Below are positions 15,926-25,441 of a stretch of 64,000 nucleotides of DNA, piece by piece. The notes under the pieces were generated by a model. It saw only the letters and a program-made list of their open reading frames with translations, had not been told where the DNA came from and ran no database searches. Numbering within the stretch: position 1 is the stretch's first letter; each line of letters opens with the position of its first letter. Both the position numbers and the translations under genes were made by a program. Origin of the DNA: Amycolatopsis decaplanina DSM 44594 (lineage in GTDB: Bacteria; Actinomycetota; Actinomycetes; Mycobacteriales; Pseudonocardiaceae); the NCBI RefSeq assembly GCF_000342005.1, contig NZ_AOHO01000048.1:416540-480539 (forward strand). Direction: 5' to 3'.

Positions 15926-16219
15926 GTGTTCGTTGCCACCTGGATCCTCATCGCCATCCATTGGGGCGGCGCGCTGACGGGGCTGTTCGCTTTCGTGCAC
16001 GCGCTGTTGCAGCGCGCGGACGCGTATTCGGCCGCCGATCGGAAGACCAAGCCCATCTGGATGCTCATCACCGGTGGTGCCACCGTGGTGCTGACCTTCT
16101 TCCAGTTCTACGGCGGCGGCATGATCCTGTGGCTGCCCGCACTGGTCGCGGTCCTGGTCTACCTCGTGGACGTCCGCCCGAAGCTCATCGAGGTCCAGCG
16201 CGGCGGCCGCAACTGGTGA
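15926..16219 (+). CDS. DUF2516 family membrane protein (Rv0476-like)
   Basis: 97 residues from a GTG. There are three hydrophobic helices (about 4-26, 45-63 and 66-84) with a short basic C-terminus. DUF2516 proteins follow hbhA in mycobacteria too, so position and family agree. Function is unknown. It is separated from hbhA by a terminator-like hairpin and so probably has its own promoter. Confidence 0.82.
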   Translation: MFVATWILIAIHWGGALTGLFAFVHALLQRADAYSAADRKTKPIWMLITGGATVVLTFFQFYGGGMILWLPALVAVLVYLVDVRPKLIEVQRGGRNW

Positions 16220-16232
16220 CTATCGTGGCGGC

Positions 16233-16787
16233 GTGACCACCTGGACCATCGCCGGAAGCCTCACCGTCGTCCCCGCCCTCTCCCGTACGGACCTGCTCGC
16301 CGAGCCCGTCGCCAAGGCACTCGCCGCCCTGCCCGATCCGGACGCCGTCGGTGTCGTCGAGATCGACGCCGAACTGGCCGACACAGCCGCGTTCTGCGAG
16401 GCATACGGCTCACCGCTTTCCGCGTCCGCGAACTGCGTCGTCGTCGCGGGCAAACGCGCCGGCGAGGTCCGCTTCGCCGCCGCGATGATCCTCGCCACCA
16501 CCCGCGCCGACGTGAACGGCGTGATCAAGCGCCGTCTCGACGTCCGCAAGGCCTCCTTCGCCCCGATGGACGAGGCTGTCTCGCTCACCGGCATGGAGTA
16601 CGGCGGCATCACGCCGGTCGGTCTGCCCGAGGCGTGGCCGATCCTGATCGACCAGCGTGTCGCGGACGAACCCGAACTGGTCATCGGCAGTGGCATCCGC
16701 GGCGGCAAGCTGCTGATCCCGGGCCCGGTCCTCGCGTCCCTGCCGGGTGCCGAGGTGATCGACGGGCTCGCGCGTCCCGTCGAGTGA
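16233..16787 (+). CDS. YbaK/aminoacyl-tRNA deacylase-domain protein
   Basis: 184 residues. The YbaK/ProRS-INS fold is seen in NCVVVAGKRAGEVRFAAAMI, VNGVIKRRLDVRKASFAPMD and the GITPVGLPEAWPILID strand. Relatives clear mischarged tRNAs in trans, for example Cys- or Ala-tRNAPro. The Lys/Gly/Pro elements are visible, but substrate specificity is not readable. The GTGA stop/start overlap ties it to the lyase-like gene downstream, an unusual pairing that could hint at amino-acid metabolism. Confidence 0.78.
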   Translation: MTTWTIAGSLTVVPALSRTDLLAEPVAKALAALPDPDAVGVVEIDAELADTAAFCEAYGSPLSASANCVVVAGKRAGEVRFAAAMILATTRADVNGVIKRRLDVRKASFAPMDEAVSLTGMEYGGITPVGLPEAWPILIDQRVADEPELVIGSGIRGGKLLIPGPVLASLPGAEVIDGLARPVE

Positions 16788-18238
16788 GGCTGTCCACAAA
16801 GGACTTCGCTCTGGATTCCGCCTTCGAGGCAGGGCTCCTCGAGATCGATCCGGCGTTGCTGGCGAGGCTCGGCGAGAACCGCGCCCGTGTCCTCGCCGCG
16901 CTGACCGAGCGCCCCGTCTATGGGGTGAACACCGGCATGGGGCGGCTCGCGGGGGTCGCTTCGCCCGCATCGAGCGCGCACCAGCGGAACCTGCTGATCG
17001 GCCGTGCCGTCGGCGGCCCGCCCTGGCTCTCGGCCGAAGAAGTGCGTTGGCTTCTGCTGGTGCGCCTGCGGGATCTGCTCGCGCCCGAGGCGGGTGCGAG
17101 TCCGGAGCTGGTGACGTTCGTCGTCGACCGGCTGAACGAGGGGTTCACCCCTGCCGTGCCGAGGACGGGACTGGGCAGCGCCGGCGAGATCATCCCGCTG
17201 GCGCACGCGTTCCAGACCTTCCTCGGTGTCGGGACCGTGCTGGTGGACGGCGTCGAGACACCCGCGTCGGAGGTGCTGGCGAAGCCGTACGAGCCGGGCC
17301 TCAAGGAAGGTGCGACCCTCATCCAGGGCTCGCCACTGGCCGAGACGCTCGCCGCCTTCGCGCTCACCGAGGTCCGCGGGCTCGTGGACCTGCAGACGCT
17401 GGCCGCGGCGATCGCGATCGACGTCCTCGGCGCCCCGCGAGCGGTCTATCGTCCTTCGCTGGCCGGAGACGATCAGGTTCTCCGTTCGGTCCTCCTCGAG
17501 GTGAGCGGGCTGATCCAGGGCTCTGTCGAGCGGCCGGAGGTCGTGCAGGCGCCCGTTTCCGTGCGGGTCGCGCCGCGCGCGATCGCCCATCTGACGCGGG
17601 TCGCCGCCGAACTGGACGAGGTGCTCGGGCGTTCGGCGCCGACCGACTCGCCGGTGTTCCTGGACGGTGAATTCGTTTCCACGGCAGGCTTCCACGCCGT
17701 CGAACTCGGGTTGCGGATGGACGCGGTGACGGCGACGCTGGTGCATCTCGGCGAGGTGAGCGTCCAGCGGACGCACCGGTTGCTGGACGAGCGGTTCAGC
17801 GGGTTGCCCGCGCAACTGACGCCCGCGCCGGGGCCGCAGGCGGGACTGGTGCCGTTGCACAAACGCGCGGTGGGGGAACTGCACGCGCTGCGGCGCCTGG
17901 CCGCACCGGCGACGTTGGGTTCCGTCGACACGTCCGCGGGGCAGGAGGACGTGCAGGCGTTCGCCTGGGCGGCGGGGAATCAGCTCCGGGACGCTTGTGC
18001 GCGGATGTTCGCCATCACGGCGTGCGAGCTGATCACGGGTTCGCAGGCGCGGTGGCTGGCGTCCGGGGACGGGGCGCCCGGGCTGCGGGCGGCCTACGGG
18101 CGGCTGCGGGAGCTGGTGCCCCCTGTCGAGGTGGACCGGTCGCTGGGACCGGAGGTGGCGGCTTTGGTTTCGGCGCTCAGGAACGGGTTTCCGCGCGGGA
18201 CTGGATCGCCAGCCCGCGTGGAGTCACCCAGCGCGTGA
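16784..18238 (+). CDS. Aromatic ammonia-lyase-like protein lacking the MIO triad
   Basis: 484 residues aligning over the whole HAL/PAL/TAL fold: VYGVNTGMG with the catalytic tyrosine Y46, VPRTGLGSAGEIIPLAH, EGATLIQGSPLAETLAAFAL and SAGQEDVQAFAW. The position that should hold Ala-Ser-Gly, which cyclises to the MIO electrophile, is Ser132-Ala133-Gly134. Without a central Ser, MIO cannot form in the known way. The LINGT Asn is Gln181, and the YS-R site motif is altered. It is either a pseudoenzyme or has different chemistry. The GTG start overlaps the YbaK stop. The 3' end overlaps the permease gene by 62 bp. Confidence 0.8.
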   Translation: MRLSTKDFALDSAFEAGLLEIDPALLARLGENRARVLAALTERPVYGVNTGMGRLAGVASPASSAHQRNLLIGRAVGGPPWLSAEEVRWLLLVRLRDLLAPEAGASPELVTFVVDRLNEGFTPAVPRTGLGSAGEIIPLAHAFQTFLGVGTVLVDGVETPASEVLAKPYEPGLKEGATLIQGSPLAETLAAFALTEVRGLVDLQTLAAAIAIDVLGAPRAVYRPSLAGDDQVLRSVLLEVSGLIQGSVERPEVVQAPVSVRVAPRAIAHLTRVAAELDEVLGRSAPTDSPVFLDGEFVSTAGFHAVELGLRMDAVTATLVHLGEVSVQRTHRLLDERFSGLPAQLTPAPGPQAGLVPLHKRAVGELHALRRLAAPATLGSVDTSAGQEDVQAFAWAAGNQLRDACARMFAITACELITGSQARWLASGDGAPGLRAAYGRLRELVPPVEVDRSLGPEVAALVSALRNGFPRGTGSPARVESPSA

Positions 18239-18893
18239 CGAGTGCGAAGACTCCTTCGCACACCAAAGCCAGTACGACGACCGCGATGCCGCCCGCCAGG
18301 ATTTCTCCGTGGCCGGGATCCCCCAGTGCGAAACCGTCCACAATGTACCGTCCGAGCCCGCCGCCGTCGTTGACGATCGCGCCGATCGCGACGGTCGCCA
18401 CCAGTTGCAGGAAGGCGACGCGAGCACCCGCGAGGATGACCGGTGACGCGAGCGGCAACTCCAGGCGCAGCATGATCTGCCACTCGCGGTGACCGGTTCC
18501 GCGCGCGGCGTCCACGGTTTCCTGCTCCAGCTGGACGACGCCCGCGTAGGTGTTCGTGAACAACGGCGGCAGCGCCAAGGCCACCAGCGCGAGCATCAGT
18601 GGCCAGAACGTCGTGTCGGCTTCGAGCCGGGAAGCCAGGAACCAGAACAGGATCACCAGCCCGAAGCTCGGGATCGCGCGGCCGATGTTCACCACGCTCG
18701 TGGCCAGGAACTGCGCGCGGCGGTAATGCGCCAGCCACAACGCGGGCGGGATCGTCAGCACGGCCGAGATCGCCAGCGCCAGCAAGGAGAACTGAAGGTG
18801 CTCGACCGTCCGGTACGGCACGCCCGCCGGATCGGTCCAGCTCCAGCGGTTCGGTTCGCCGAACCACTCGATGGTCTGGTCGATGATGCTCAT
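18177..18893 (-). CDS. Osmoprotectant ABC transporter permease (second subunit)
   Basis: 238 residues with about five or six membrane helices and the BPD permease coupling loop ARGTGHREWQIMLRLELPLASP (motif spans about residues 120-141). It resembles OpuCB/OpuCD and YehW/YehY subunits for glycine betaine and choline. ATG 18893 overlaps the upstream permease stop by 4 bp. It would form a heterodimeric channel with its partner. No ATPase gene is nearby. Confidence 0.85.
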   Translation of the reverse strand: MSIIDQTIEWFGEPNRWSWTDPAGVPYRTVEHLQFSLLALAISAVLTIPPALWLAHYRRAQFLATSVVNIGRAIPSFGLVILFWFLASRLEADTTFWPLMLALVALALPPLFTNTYAGVVQLEQETVDAARGTGHREWQIMLRLELPLASPVILAGARVAFLQLVATVAIGAIVNDGGGLGRYIVDGFALGDPGHGEILAGGIAVVVLALVCEGVFALVTRWVTPRGLAIQSRAETRS

Positions 18894-19591
18894 CGCGACG
18901 CCGCCTTCCGCGACCACGGCGCGAGCGCGCGCCCACCGAGCCACAGCACCAGATCCACCACCACGGCCAGTACCACGGAAAGCCCGACACCGACGATGAT
19001 CGAAGTCGGATTCGGCGTCGCGGTCTGGATCCCGTTGCGGATGAAGTACCCCAGACCACCCTTGCCGAGCATGGAAGTCACCGTCACGAGCCCGATCGTG
19101 GTCACCGCCGCGACCCGCAGGCCCGCGATCACCACCGGCAGCGCGAGCGGGAGTTCGACCTGCCACAGCAATCGCGAACGCGTGAAACCCATGCCTATCG
19201 CGGCTTCGCGGACTTCCTTGGGCACTTGTTCGACACCGGTGACGATGTTGCGGATGAGGATCAACAACGTGTACGTGGCCAACGGGATCACCGCTGTGGT
19301 GAAGGACGTCAGGCCGGTGAAGGGCACCAGCACGGCGAAGGCGCCGAGGCTCGGGATGACGTACAACGAACCCGCCGCGCTCAGCGCGACGACGTAGAAC
19401 CAACGGCGACGCAGCGAAACCACGGAAACACCGATCGATACCACCAGTCCGATGGCGAGCGCCGCCGCGGTCAGCGTGATGTGCTCACCGAGCCGCTCGA
19501 AGATCTCGTCGAGGTTGCGGTCCACCCACCGCCACTCGAAGAGCGGCCGTCCGCCCTGGGCGTGAACGGGGAAGACGGAGGATGCTCGCAC
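18890..19591 (-). CDS. Osmoprotectant ABC transporter permease (first subunit)
   Basis: 233 residues, about five or six helices, and the coupling-loop motif EAAIGMGFTRSRLLWQVELP near residue 130. It starts with an unusual 30-residue polar segment. The GTG at 19591 is the only reasonable start. It is paired by 4-bp overlap with the second permease and divergent from the substrate-binding lipoprotein gene. It imports compatible solutes, judging from the family and the SBP. Confidence 0.84.
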   Translation of the reverse strand: MRASSVFPVHAQGGRPLFEWRWVDRNLDEIFERLGEHITLTAAALAIGLVVSIGVSVVSLRRRWFYVVALSAAGSLYVIPSLGAFAVLVPFTGLTSFTTAVIPLATYTLLILIRNIVTGVEQVPKEVREAAIGMGFTRSRLLWQVELPLALPVVIAGLRVAAVTTIGLVTVTSMLGKGGLGYFIRNGIQTATPNPTSIIVGVGLSVVLAVVVDLVLWLGGRALAPWSRKAASR

Positions 19592-19724
19592 CGGCCGACC
19601 TTACCCCGATCGGGCGGCGGATTCCGTTCTCTGGGAGCACAAGGGGCGCAACTCTCAAAATGTGGATTCTGTCGTGACCCGGAGATACTGTCCATTCCCC
19701 TGAACGAGTCATAGGAGTGTGCAC

Positions 19725-20645
19725 GTGCGCTGGACACGGAATGTTCGAGTGGGCGCGGTGCTCGCCGCCGCCGTCCTCGGTCTGACCGCCTGCGGGGGTG
19801 GCGGCGACGCGGCGGCCCCGGCCGCGCAGAGCAAGGGCGGGACGCCGATCGTGGTCGCCTCCTTCAACTTCACCGACAGCCTGATCCTCGCCGAGCTGTA
19901 CGCGAACGCGTTGGAGGCCAAGGGCTATCCGATCACCCGCAAGCTGAACCTCGGTTCGCGCGAGCTGATCTACCCGGCGCTGAAGTCCGGCGAACTCCAG
20001 TTCGTCCCGGAGTACCAGGGCGCCGCTATAACCACCGGCTTCGGCAAGGAGGCCGCGAAGGACGCGGCGGGCGAGCACGAGCAGCTCAAGAAGTTGTTCG
20101 AGCCCGATGGCGTGGGCCTGCTGGACTACTCTCCGGCGGAGGACAAGAACACCTACATCGTGAAAGCCGACCTCGCCAAGGAGAAGGGTCTCGCGAAGAT
20201 CAGCGACCTGTCCAAGGTCGACAACGTCATCGTCGCGGGCGGGCCGGAGTGCGAGAAGCGGCTTCCCTGCTTCAAGGGCTTCACGGACGTCTACAAGCTG
20301 AAGGCCACCTTCCAGACCGTGCAGGAGGCGGGCCCGCGCGTCGAACAACTGCGGTCCGGCAAGGTCACCGTCATCCCGGTCGACTCGGTGAGCCCGCTCG
20401 TCGGCGACCCGCAGTTCGTGGCGCTGGAGGACGATCTGGCCATCGTGCCGACCGAGAACGTCGTGCCCGCGGTGAACAAGAAGGTCCTCGACGAGCGCGG
20501 CGCCGACTTCGCGGCCGCCGTCAACGCCGTGAGCAAGGCCCTCGACACCGTGCAACTGCGTGAGCTGAACAAGCGCGTCGACTCGGACGGCGAGAAGCCT
20601 GGCGACGTCGCGAAGGACTGGCTGAAGGAGAAGTCCCTCATCTGA
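19725..20645 (+). CDS. Glycine betaine/osmoprotectant-binding lipoprotein
   Basis: 306 residues. It has a type II signal with lipobox LTAC (cleavage before Cys about 23), then an OpuAC/ProX-type periplasmic-binding domain (IVVASFNFTDSLILAELYAN, PEYQGAA, DSVSPLVGDPQFVALEDD). It captures quaternary ammonium solutes at the outer membrane face of the cell. GTG 19725 is preferred over GTG 19719 because the AGGAG site at 19713-19717 is then well spaced. It is divergent from its permeases and followed by a hairpin terminator. Confidence 0.86.
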   Translation: MRWTRNVRVGAVLAAAVLGLTACGGGGDAAAPAAQSKGGTPIVVASFNFTDSLILAELYANALEAKGYPITRKLNLGSRELIYPALKSGELQFVPEYQGAAITTGFGKEAAKDAAGEHEQLKKLFEPDGVGLLDYSPAEDKNTYIVKADLAKEKGLAKISDLSKVDNVIVAGGPECEKRLPCFKGFTDVYKLKATFQTVQEAGPRVEQLRSGKVTVIPVDSVSPLVGDPQFVALEDDLAIVPTENVVPAVNKKVLDERGADFAAAVNAVSKALDTVQLRELNKRVDSDGEKPGDVAKDWLKEKSLI

Positions 20646-20650
20646 CCCTG

Positions 20651-20709
20651 AAGTACATGAAGGCCCCCTTCCTTGTGCCTAGGTACAGGAAGGGGGCCTT
20701 CATGTACTT
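20651..20709. terminator. Long palindromic hairpin after SBP gene
   Basis: AAGTACATGAAGGCCCCC pairs with its complement ending at 20709, giving a stem of about 24 bp around a small loop. Each arm contains GAAGG...CCTTC and is partly self-complementary. It is related in style to hairpins at 22340 and 57773, suggesting a common terminator/repeat family. Confidence 0.8.
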
Positions 20710-20790
20710 GCGCGAGGGGTCGCCCGCTCCGGCTGCGGGCGGCGGTGGAATCGTGGACGCTGTCTTGCAACACGGGTGAAAGGGAGTGGG

Positions 20791-21225
20791 ATGGGAAAGG
20801 TCACGGCCATCGCGGAGCGCACCATCGAGGCGCCGGCGGACAAGGTCAGGGCGCTCGTCGCGGACTACGCCGAAACCCGGCCGAAGCTGCTGACAGAGCA
20901 CTACCGCGACTATGAGGTCACCGAAGGCGGCGTCGGCGCGGGCACGAAGGCGCGCTGGAAGCTGCAGGCGACGTCGAAGCGTGTGCGTGACGTCGCCGCG
21001 ACGGTGACCGAGCCGTCCGAAGGCACCCTTGTCGAGACCGACGCGAACTCCAGCATGATCACCACCTGGACCGTCCGCGAGGTGCCGGACGGCAGTCTCG
21101 TCCGCATCGAGACGACCTGGGACGGCGCGGGCGGCATCGGCGGCTTCTTCGAGAAGACCTTCGCGCCCGGTGGGCTCAAGCGGATCTACGAGGGAGTGCT
21201 CGGCAAGCTCGCCGAAGTCGTGTAG
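20791..21225 (+). CDS. SRPBCC-fold (polyketide cyclase/START-like) protein
   Basis: 144 residues with the SRPBCC pattern: AERTIEAPADKVRALVADYA at the N-terminus, a run of beta strands (GTKARWKLQA, TTWTVREVPDGSLVRIETTW) and a long C-terminal helix. Such proteins bind hydrophobic ligands or catalyse cyclisation. No partner defines the ligand. The ATG at 20791 is chosen for its GGGAG site and family alignment. Confidence 0.8.
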   Translation: MGKVTAIAERTIEAPADKVRALVADYAETRPKLLTEHYRDYEVTEGGVGAGTKARWKLQATSKRVRDVAATVTEPSEGTLVETDANSSMITTWTVREVPDGSLVRIETTWDGAGGIGGFFEKTFAPGGLKRIYEGVLGKLAEVV

Positions 21226-21325
21226 CGCTCACCACAATCGGAATGGTCGCCCCGGTTAGCCCGTTGTACCGGTCATGGATACGGGGCGATCGCCCCGCTT
21301 CGGCTACAGACTTTGGAGTTACCTC

Positions 21326-22324
<999 letters not shown>

Positions 22325-22339
22325 CCCGTTCCCGCTGCA

Positions 22340-22387
22340 ATGAAGGGGCCTTTCATCGCAAAATTTGCGATGAAAGGCCCCTTCATC
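22340..22387. terminator. Perfect hairpin between convergent genes
   Basis: ATGAAGGGGCCTTTCAT-containing arms pair around 22363 (loop AAATTT). Each arm is itself nearly palindromic, so cruciform or slipped forms are possible. It sits between the convergent reductase and PPOX genes and can serve both strands. Confidence 0.82.
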
Positions 22388-22401
22388 GCACGCGCAGGGG
22401 C

Positions 22402-23031
22402 TCAGTACTGCGTGGTGAGGGCACCTTCGGTCAGCGCGGCGTCCAGCGCCTCCACCGTGACGTCCAGCTTCATCTGGTCGCGGAAGATCTGACCGGCGGT
22501 CGGCAGGCCGGCCCGCTCCGGCCAGGTGTCCGGCTTCCACGGCGAGGACCGCAGGAAAGCCTTGGCGCAGTGCAGGTACAGCTCTTCGACCTCGACCAGG
22601 ATCGCCAGCGCGGGCCGCTTTCCCTTGACCACGAGGTCGTCGAAGAACGGCGCGTCCGCGATCAGTTTCGCGCGGCCGTTGATCCGTAGCGTCTCGTTCA
22701 TCCCCGGCACCAGGAACAGCAGCCCGGCGTGCGGGTTGTCGAGGATGTTGGTCTGGCTGTCGAGCAGCTTGTTGCCCGGCCGGTCCGCCAGCACCAGCGT
22801 CTTGTCGTCGAGCACCTTCACGGAACCGGCCGGGTCGCCGCGCGGGGAGACGTCACAGGTCCCGTCGGACGAGGCCGTCGCCAGCAGGTAGAACGGCGAG
22901 TGTTCGATCAGCGTGCGCGCGTGCTGATCGAGGAAGGGGATGATCTTCCCTTTGGTCCTCTCGGCCGGGTGGCCGAGGTGCTCACGCAGCGCTTCGTGCG
23001 TCTCGATCACTTTGATCTCTGAGGTCCCCAT
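22402..23031 (-). CDS. PPOX-type FMN-dependent flavoprotein
   Basis: 209 residues of the pyridoxamine-phosphate-oxidase-like split beta-barrel: FYLLATASSDGTCDVSPRGD, LADRPGNKLLDSQTNILDN and GLLFLVPGMNETLRINGRAK. The family (MSMEG_1061-like) binds FMN or F420 and reduces or oxidises small substrates. The particular substrate is unknown. ATG 23031 is preferred to an upstream GTG at 23037. Confidence 0.84.
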   Translation of the reverse strand: MGTSEIKVIETHEALREHLGHPAERTKGKIIPFLDQHARTLIEHSPFYLLATASSDGTCDVSPRGDPAGSVKVLDDKTLVLADRPGNKLLDSQTNILDNPHAGLLFLVPGMNETLRINGRAKLIADAPFFDDLVVKGKRPALAILVEVEELYLHCAKAFLRSSPWKPDTWPERAGLPTAGQIFRDQMKLDVTVEALDAALTEGALTTQY

Positions 23032-23046
23032 GACCACAGTGAACCA

Positions 23047-23931
23047 CTAGAAGACGACGGTCCGGTTCCCGTGCACCAGCACGCGGCCCTCGAGATGCCA
23101 CCGCAGCCCGCGCGCCAATGTCACCTTCTCGATGTCGCTGCCCTTGCGGACCATGTCCTCGACCGAGTCGCCGTGGTCGACGCGGATGACGTCCTGGTCG
23201 ACGATGGGGCCCGCGTCGAGGTCGGCGGTGACGTAGTGGCAGGTCGCGCCGATGAGTTTCACCCCGCGCGCGTGGGCCTGGTGATACGGCCGCGCGCCGA
23301 CGAACGACGGCAGGAAGCTGTGGTGGATGTTGAGCGCGCGCCCGGCCCATGCCTCGCACAGCTCCGGGGGCAGGACCTGCATGAACCGGGCGAGGACGAC
23401 GGCGTGCGGGTCGTGCTCGTCGACGAGTTTCCGCACCTCGGCGAAGGCGGCCGCCTTCGCCGAGGCATCGCCGGCGGGGAACGGGACGTGGTGGAACGGG
23501 ATGCCGTGTGCGCGGGTGATGTCGCCCAGCGACGCGTGGTTGCCGATGACGGCGGCGACGTCGACGTCCAGTTCCCCGGACGCGACACGGCCGAGGAGGT
23601 CGTAGAGGCAGTGCCCGGCCTTGGAGACGAGGATCACCGCGCGACGGCGCTCGCCGGTGTCGGTGACCTGCCAGCTCGACTCGGTCGAAAGCGACTTCGC
23701 GACGTCGGCGAAGTGGGTGCGCAGTTCGGTGGCGTCGAACGGGAGTGAGTCGGCGCGCACGACCTGGCGGGTGAAGAACCAGCCGGTGTCCGGGTCCGTG
23801 TGGTACGCCGCCTCGACGATCCAACCGCCGTGCTCGGCGAGGAAACCCGAGATGCGGGCGATGATGCCGGTGCGGTCAGGGCAGCCGAAGGAGATCACAT
23901 AGCGACGTTCAGGGTTCGACACATACACCAT
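23047..23931 (-). CDS. purU: Formyltetrahydrofolate deformylase PurU
   Basis: 294 residues. An N-terminal ACT domain (about 10-85, CPDRTGIIARISGFLAEHGG) is followed by the formyl-transferase domain with IHHSFLPSFVGARPYHQAH near residue 213 and ATCHYVTADLDAGPIVDQDV. It hydrolyses 10-formyl-THF to THF and formate, balancing one-carbon pools. The length is normal. It overlaps the DedA gene by 23 bp and is probably cotranscribed with it. Confidence 0.93.
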   Translation of the reverse strand: MVYVSNPERRYVISFGCPDRTGIIARISGFLAEHGGWIVEAAYHTDPDTGWFFTRQVVRADSLPFDATELRTHFADVAKSLSTESSWQVTDTGERRRAVILVSKAGHCLYDLLGRVASGELDVDVAAVIGNHASLGDITRAHGIPFHHVPFPAGDASAKAAAFAEVRKLVDEHDPHAVVLARFMQVLPPELCEAWAGRALNIHHSFLPSFVGARPYHQAHARGVKLIGATCHYVTADLDAGPIVDQDVIRVDHGDSVEDMVRKGSDIEKVTLARGLRWHLEGRVLVHGNRTVVF

Positions 23932-24568
23932 TGTCGCTGGTCTCGGCCGCCGCGCGGCGCCGGGTCAGGATGCGGACGCGGATCCGCCGCCCGATCTCGA
24001 TCGCCGAGACCAGCAGCAGGCCGAGCGCGAAGGACAGCAGAAGGCCCTTCTCCGGTTCGTCCGCGAAGGCCGCTCCGCCCACAAGACCGATCAGGACGCT
24101 GTACACCGCCCAGATGCCCGCGCCGAGGGCGTCGAGCGGGACGAACTTGCGCGGTGGGTAGCCGAGGCTGCCGTTGGCGAGCCCGCTCGCGACGCGACCG
24201 CCGGGCAGGTAGCGGGCGGCGAGGATCAGCAGGACGGCGTTGCGCCGCACCTGGATCTTCGCCCATTCGTAGCGCCGGACCCCGTCCGGGCCGCGCTGCA
24301 GACGGGCGAGTGCCCGCGGGCCCGCGGCGGCGCCGATGGTGTAGCCGAGACAGTCGCCCAGCCAGGCCCCGAGCGCGGCGACCAACGCGAGCAGTGCCAG
24401 CTGAGGGAAGTCCGTGCCGATCAGGACGGCGACGGTGATGACGGTGGTCTCACTCGGCATGAACGGAAGAAGAGCGTCCAACCCGGACACGAGGAACACG
24501 ATCACCCACAGCCAGGGTGATCCCAGCGTGCCCTCGAGCAGCCCGGTGACGTACTCCAGCAGTTCCAC
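23909..24568 (-). CDS. DedA-family membrane protein
   Basis: 219 residues with four or five helices and the DedA/SNARE-associated motif set: PFMPSETTVITVAVLIG, GAWLGDCLGYTIG and ARYLPGGRVASGLANG. DedA proteins act in membrane homeostasis and lipid-carrier flipping. The GTG at 24568 is the best start; a longer frame adds polar residues. It lies first in a dedA-purU unit. Confidence 0.84.
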   Translation of the reverse strand: MELLEYVTGLLEGTLGSPWLWVIVFLVSGLDALLPFMPSETTVITVAVLIGTDFPQLALLALVAALGAWLGDCLGYTIGAAAGPRALARLQRGPDGVRRYEWAKIQVRRNAVLLILAARYLPGGRVASGLANGSLGYPPRKFVPLDALGAGIWAVYSVLIGLVGGAAFADEPEKGLLLSFALGLLLVSAIEIGRRIRVRILTRRRAAAETSDNGVCVEP

Positions 24569-24643
24569 GGTTCCATGGTGATCACCGCAGGTCGCTTTGG
24601 GGTGACGGAGCGGGGTTCGGCCGGTGAATTCCCAGGGCACGCC

Positions 24644-25441
24644 CTAGCCGGGGACCACCGAGGACCACGGCACGGTGAGTTCACCGAGCCGCCACCGCGA
24701 CGGCCGGTTCAGCACCGGCCAGCCGCGGGCGGTGAGCAGGTGGACGGTATGCGACCAGCGGGCACGGACGCCGAAGTTCTGATGCGGCGCGGCCGTCGCC
24801 CAGCAAGTGTCCAGAGTGGACAGTAGTTCGTGGACGCGTTCGCCGGGAACGTTGCGGTGGATGAGAATCTTGGGCAGCCGTTCGGCCACTGTGGACGGAC
24901 GTTCCAGGCTGGCGAGATGGACCGACAAGGTCAGGGTGCGTGGCCCGTCGTGCCCGACCGTGACCCAGGTGCTCAGCCGTCCGATCTCGTCACAGGTGCC
25001 TTCGACGAGGAGTCCGCGCGGTGTCATCGCGTCCAGCATGAGCGACCAGGCACCCGGGACCTCGGCTTCGTCGTACTGGCGCAGCACGTTGAACGCGCGC
25101 ACCAGCACCGGCCGCGTCCCGGCGAGTTCGAAGCCGCCGCGCCGGAAGTCCAGCCAAGGCTTGTCGACGGCGGATTGCGCGACGGCGACCCGTTCGGCGT
25201 CCAGCTCCAGGCCCAGCACGCGGACGTCACGGCGGACGGAGCGCAGCCATCGCGCCATCTCGACCGTGGTCACCGGTGAGGCACCGTAGCCGAGATCCAC
25301 CACTAGCGGCTCGTCCGCGCGGTGCAGCAGCCGCGTCACGTCCGGGTCGCCCGCGAGCCACCGGTCCACGCGGCGGAGCCGGTTGGGGTTGGTCGTCCCC
25401 CGTGTCGGCGCCCCGACCGGTTTCAGCGCTCGGTCAGCCAC
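24644..25441 (-). CDS. Class I SAM-dependent methyltransferase-like protein
   Basis: 265 residues. The Rossmann motif LVVDLGYGASPVTTVEMARW lies near residue 46, with LGLELDAERVAVAQSA following. It has an N-terminal segment (NPNRLRRVDRWL) typical of a small actinobacterial family. The substrate is unknown. Its GTG start region overlaps the DUF2505 stop by 19 bp, so the two genes are probably in one transcript. Confidence 0.7.
   Translation of the reverse strand: MADRALKPVGAPTRGTTNPNRLRRVDRWLAGDPDVTRLLHRADEPLVVDLGYGASPVTTVEMARWLRSVRRDVRVLGLELDAERVAVAQSAVDKPWLDFRRGGFELAGTRPVLVRAFNVLRQYDEAEVPGAWSLMLDAMTPRGLLVEGTCDEIGRLSTWVTVGHDGPRTLTLSVHLASLERPSTVAERLPKILIHRNVPGERVHELLSTLDTCWATAAPHQNFGVRARWSHTVHLLTARGWPVLNRPSRWRLGELTVPWSSVVPG

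Noticed and set aside
16220..17884. 554-codon minus-strand frame opposite the YbaK and lyase-like genes
   Set aside because: Composition is typical of antisense frames and the plus-strand genes are well supported.
23071..23748. Plus-strand frame opposite purU
   Set aside because: Antisense shadow of a complete, motif-bearing PurU.
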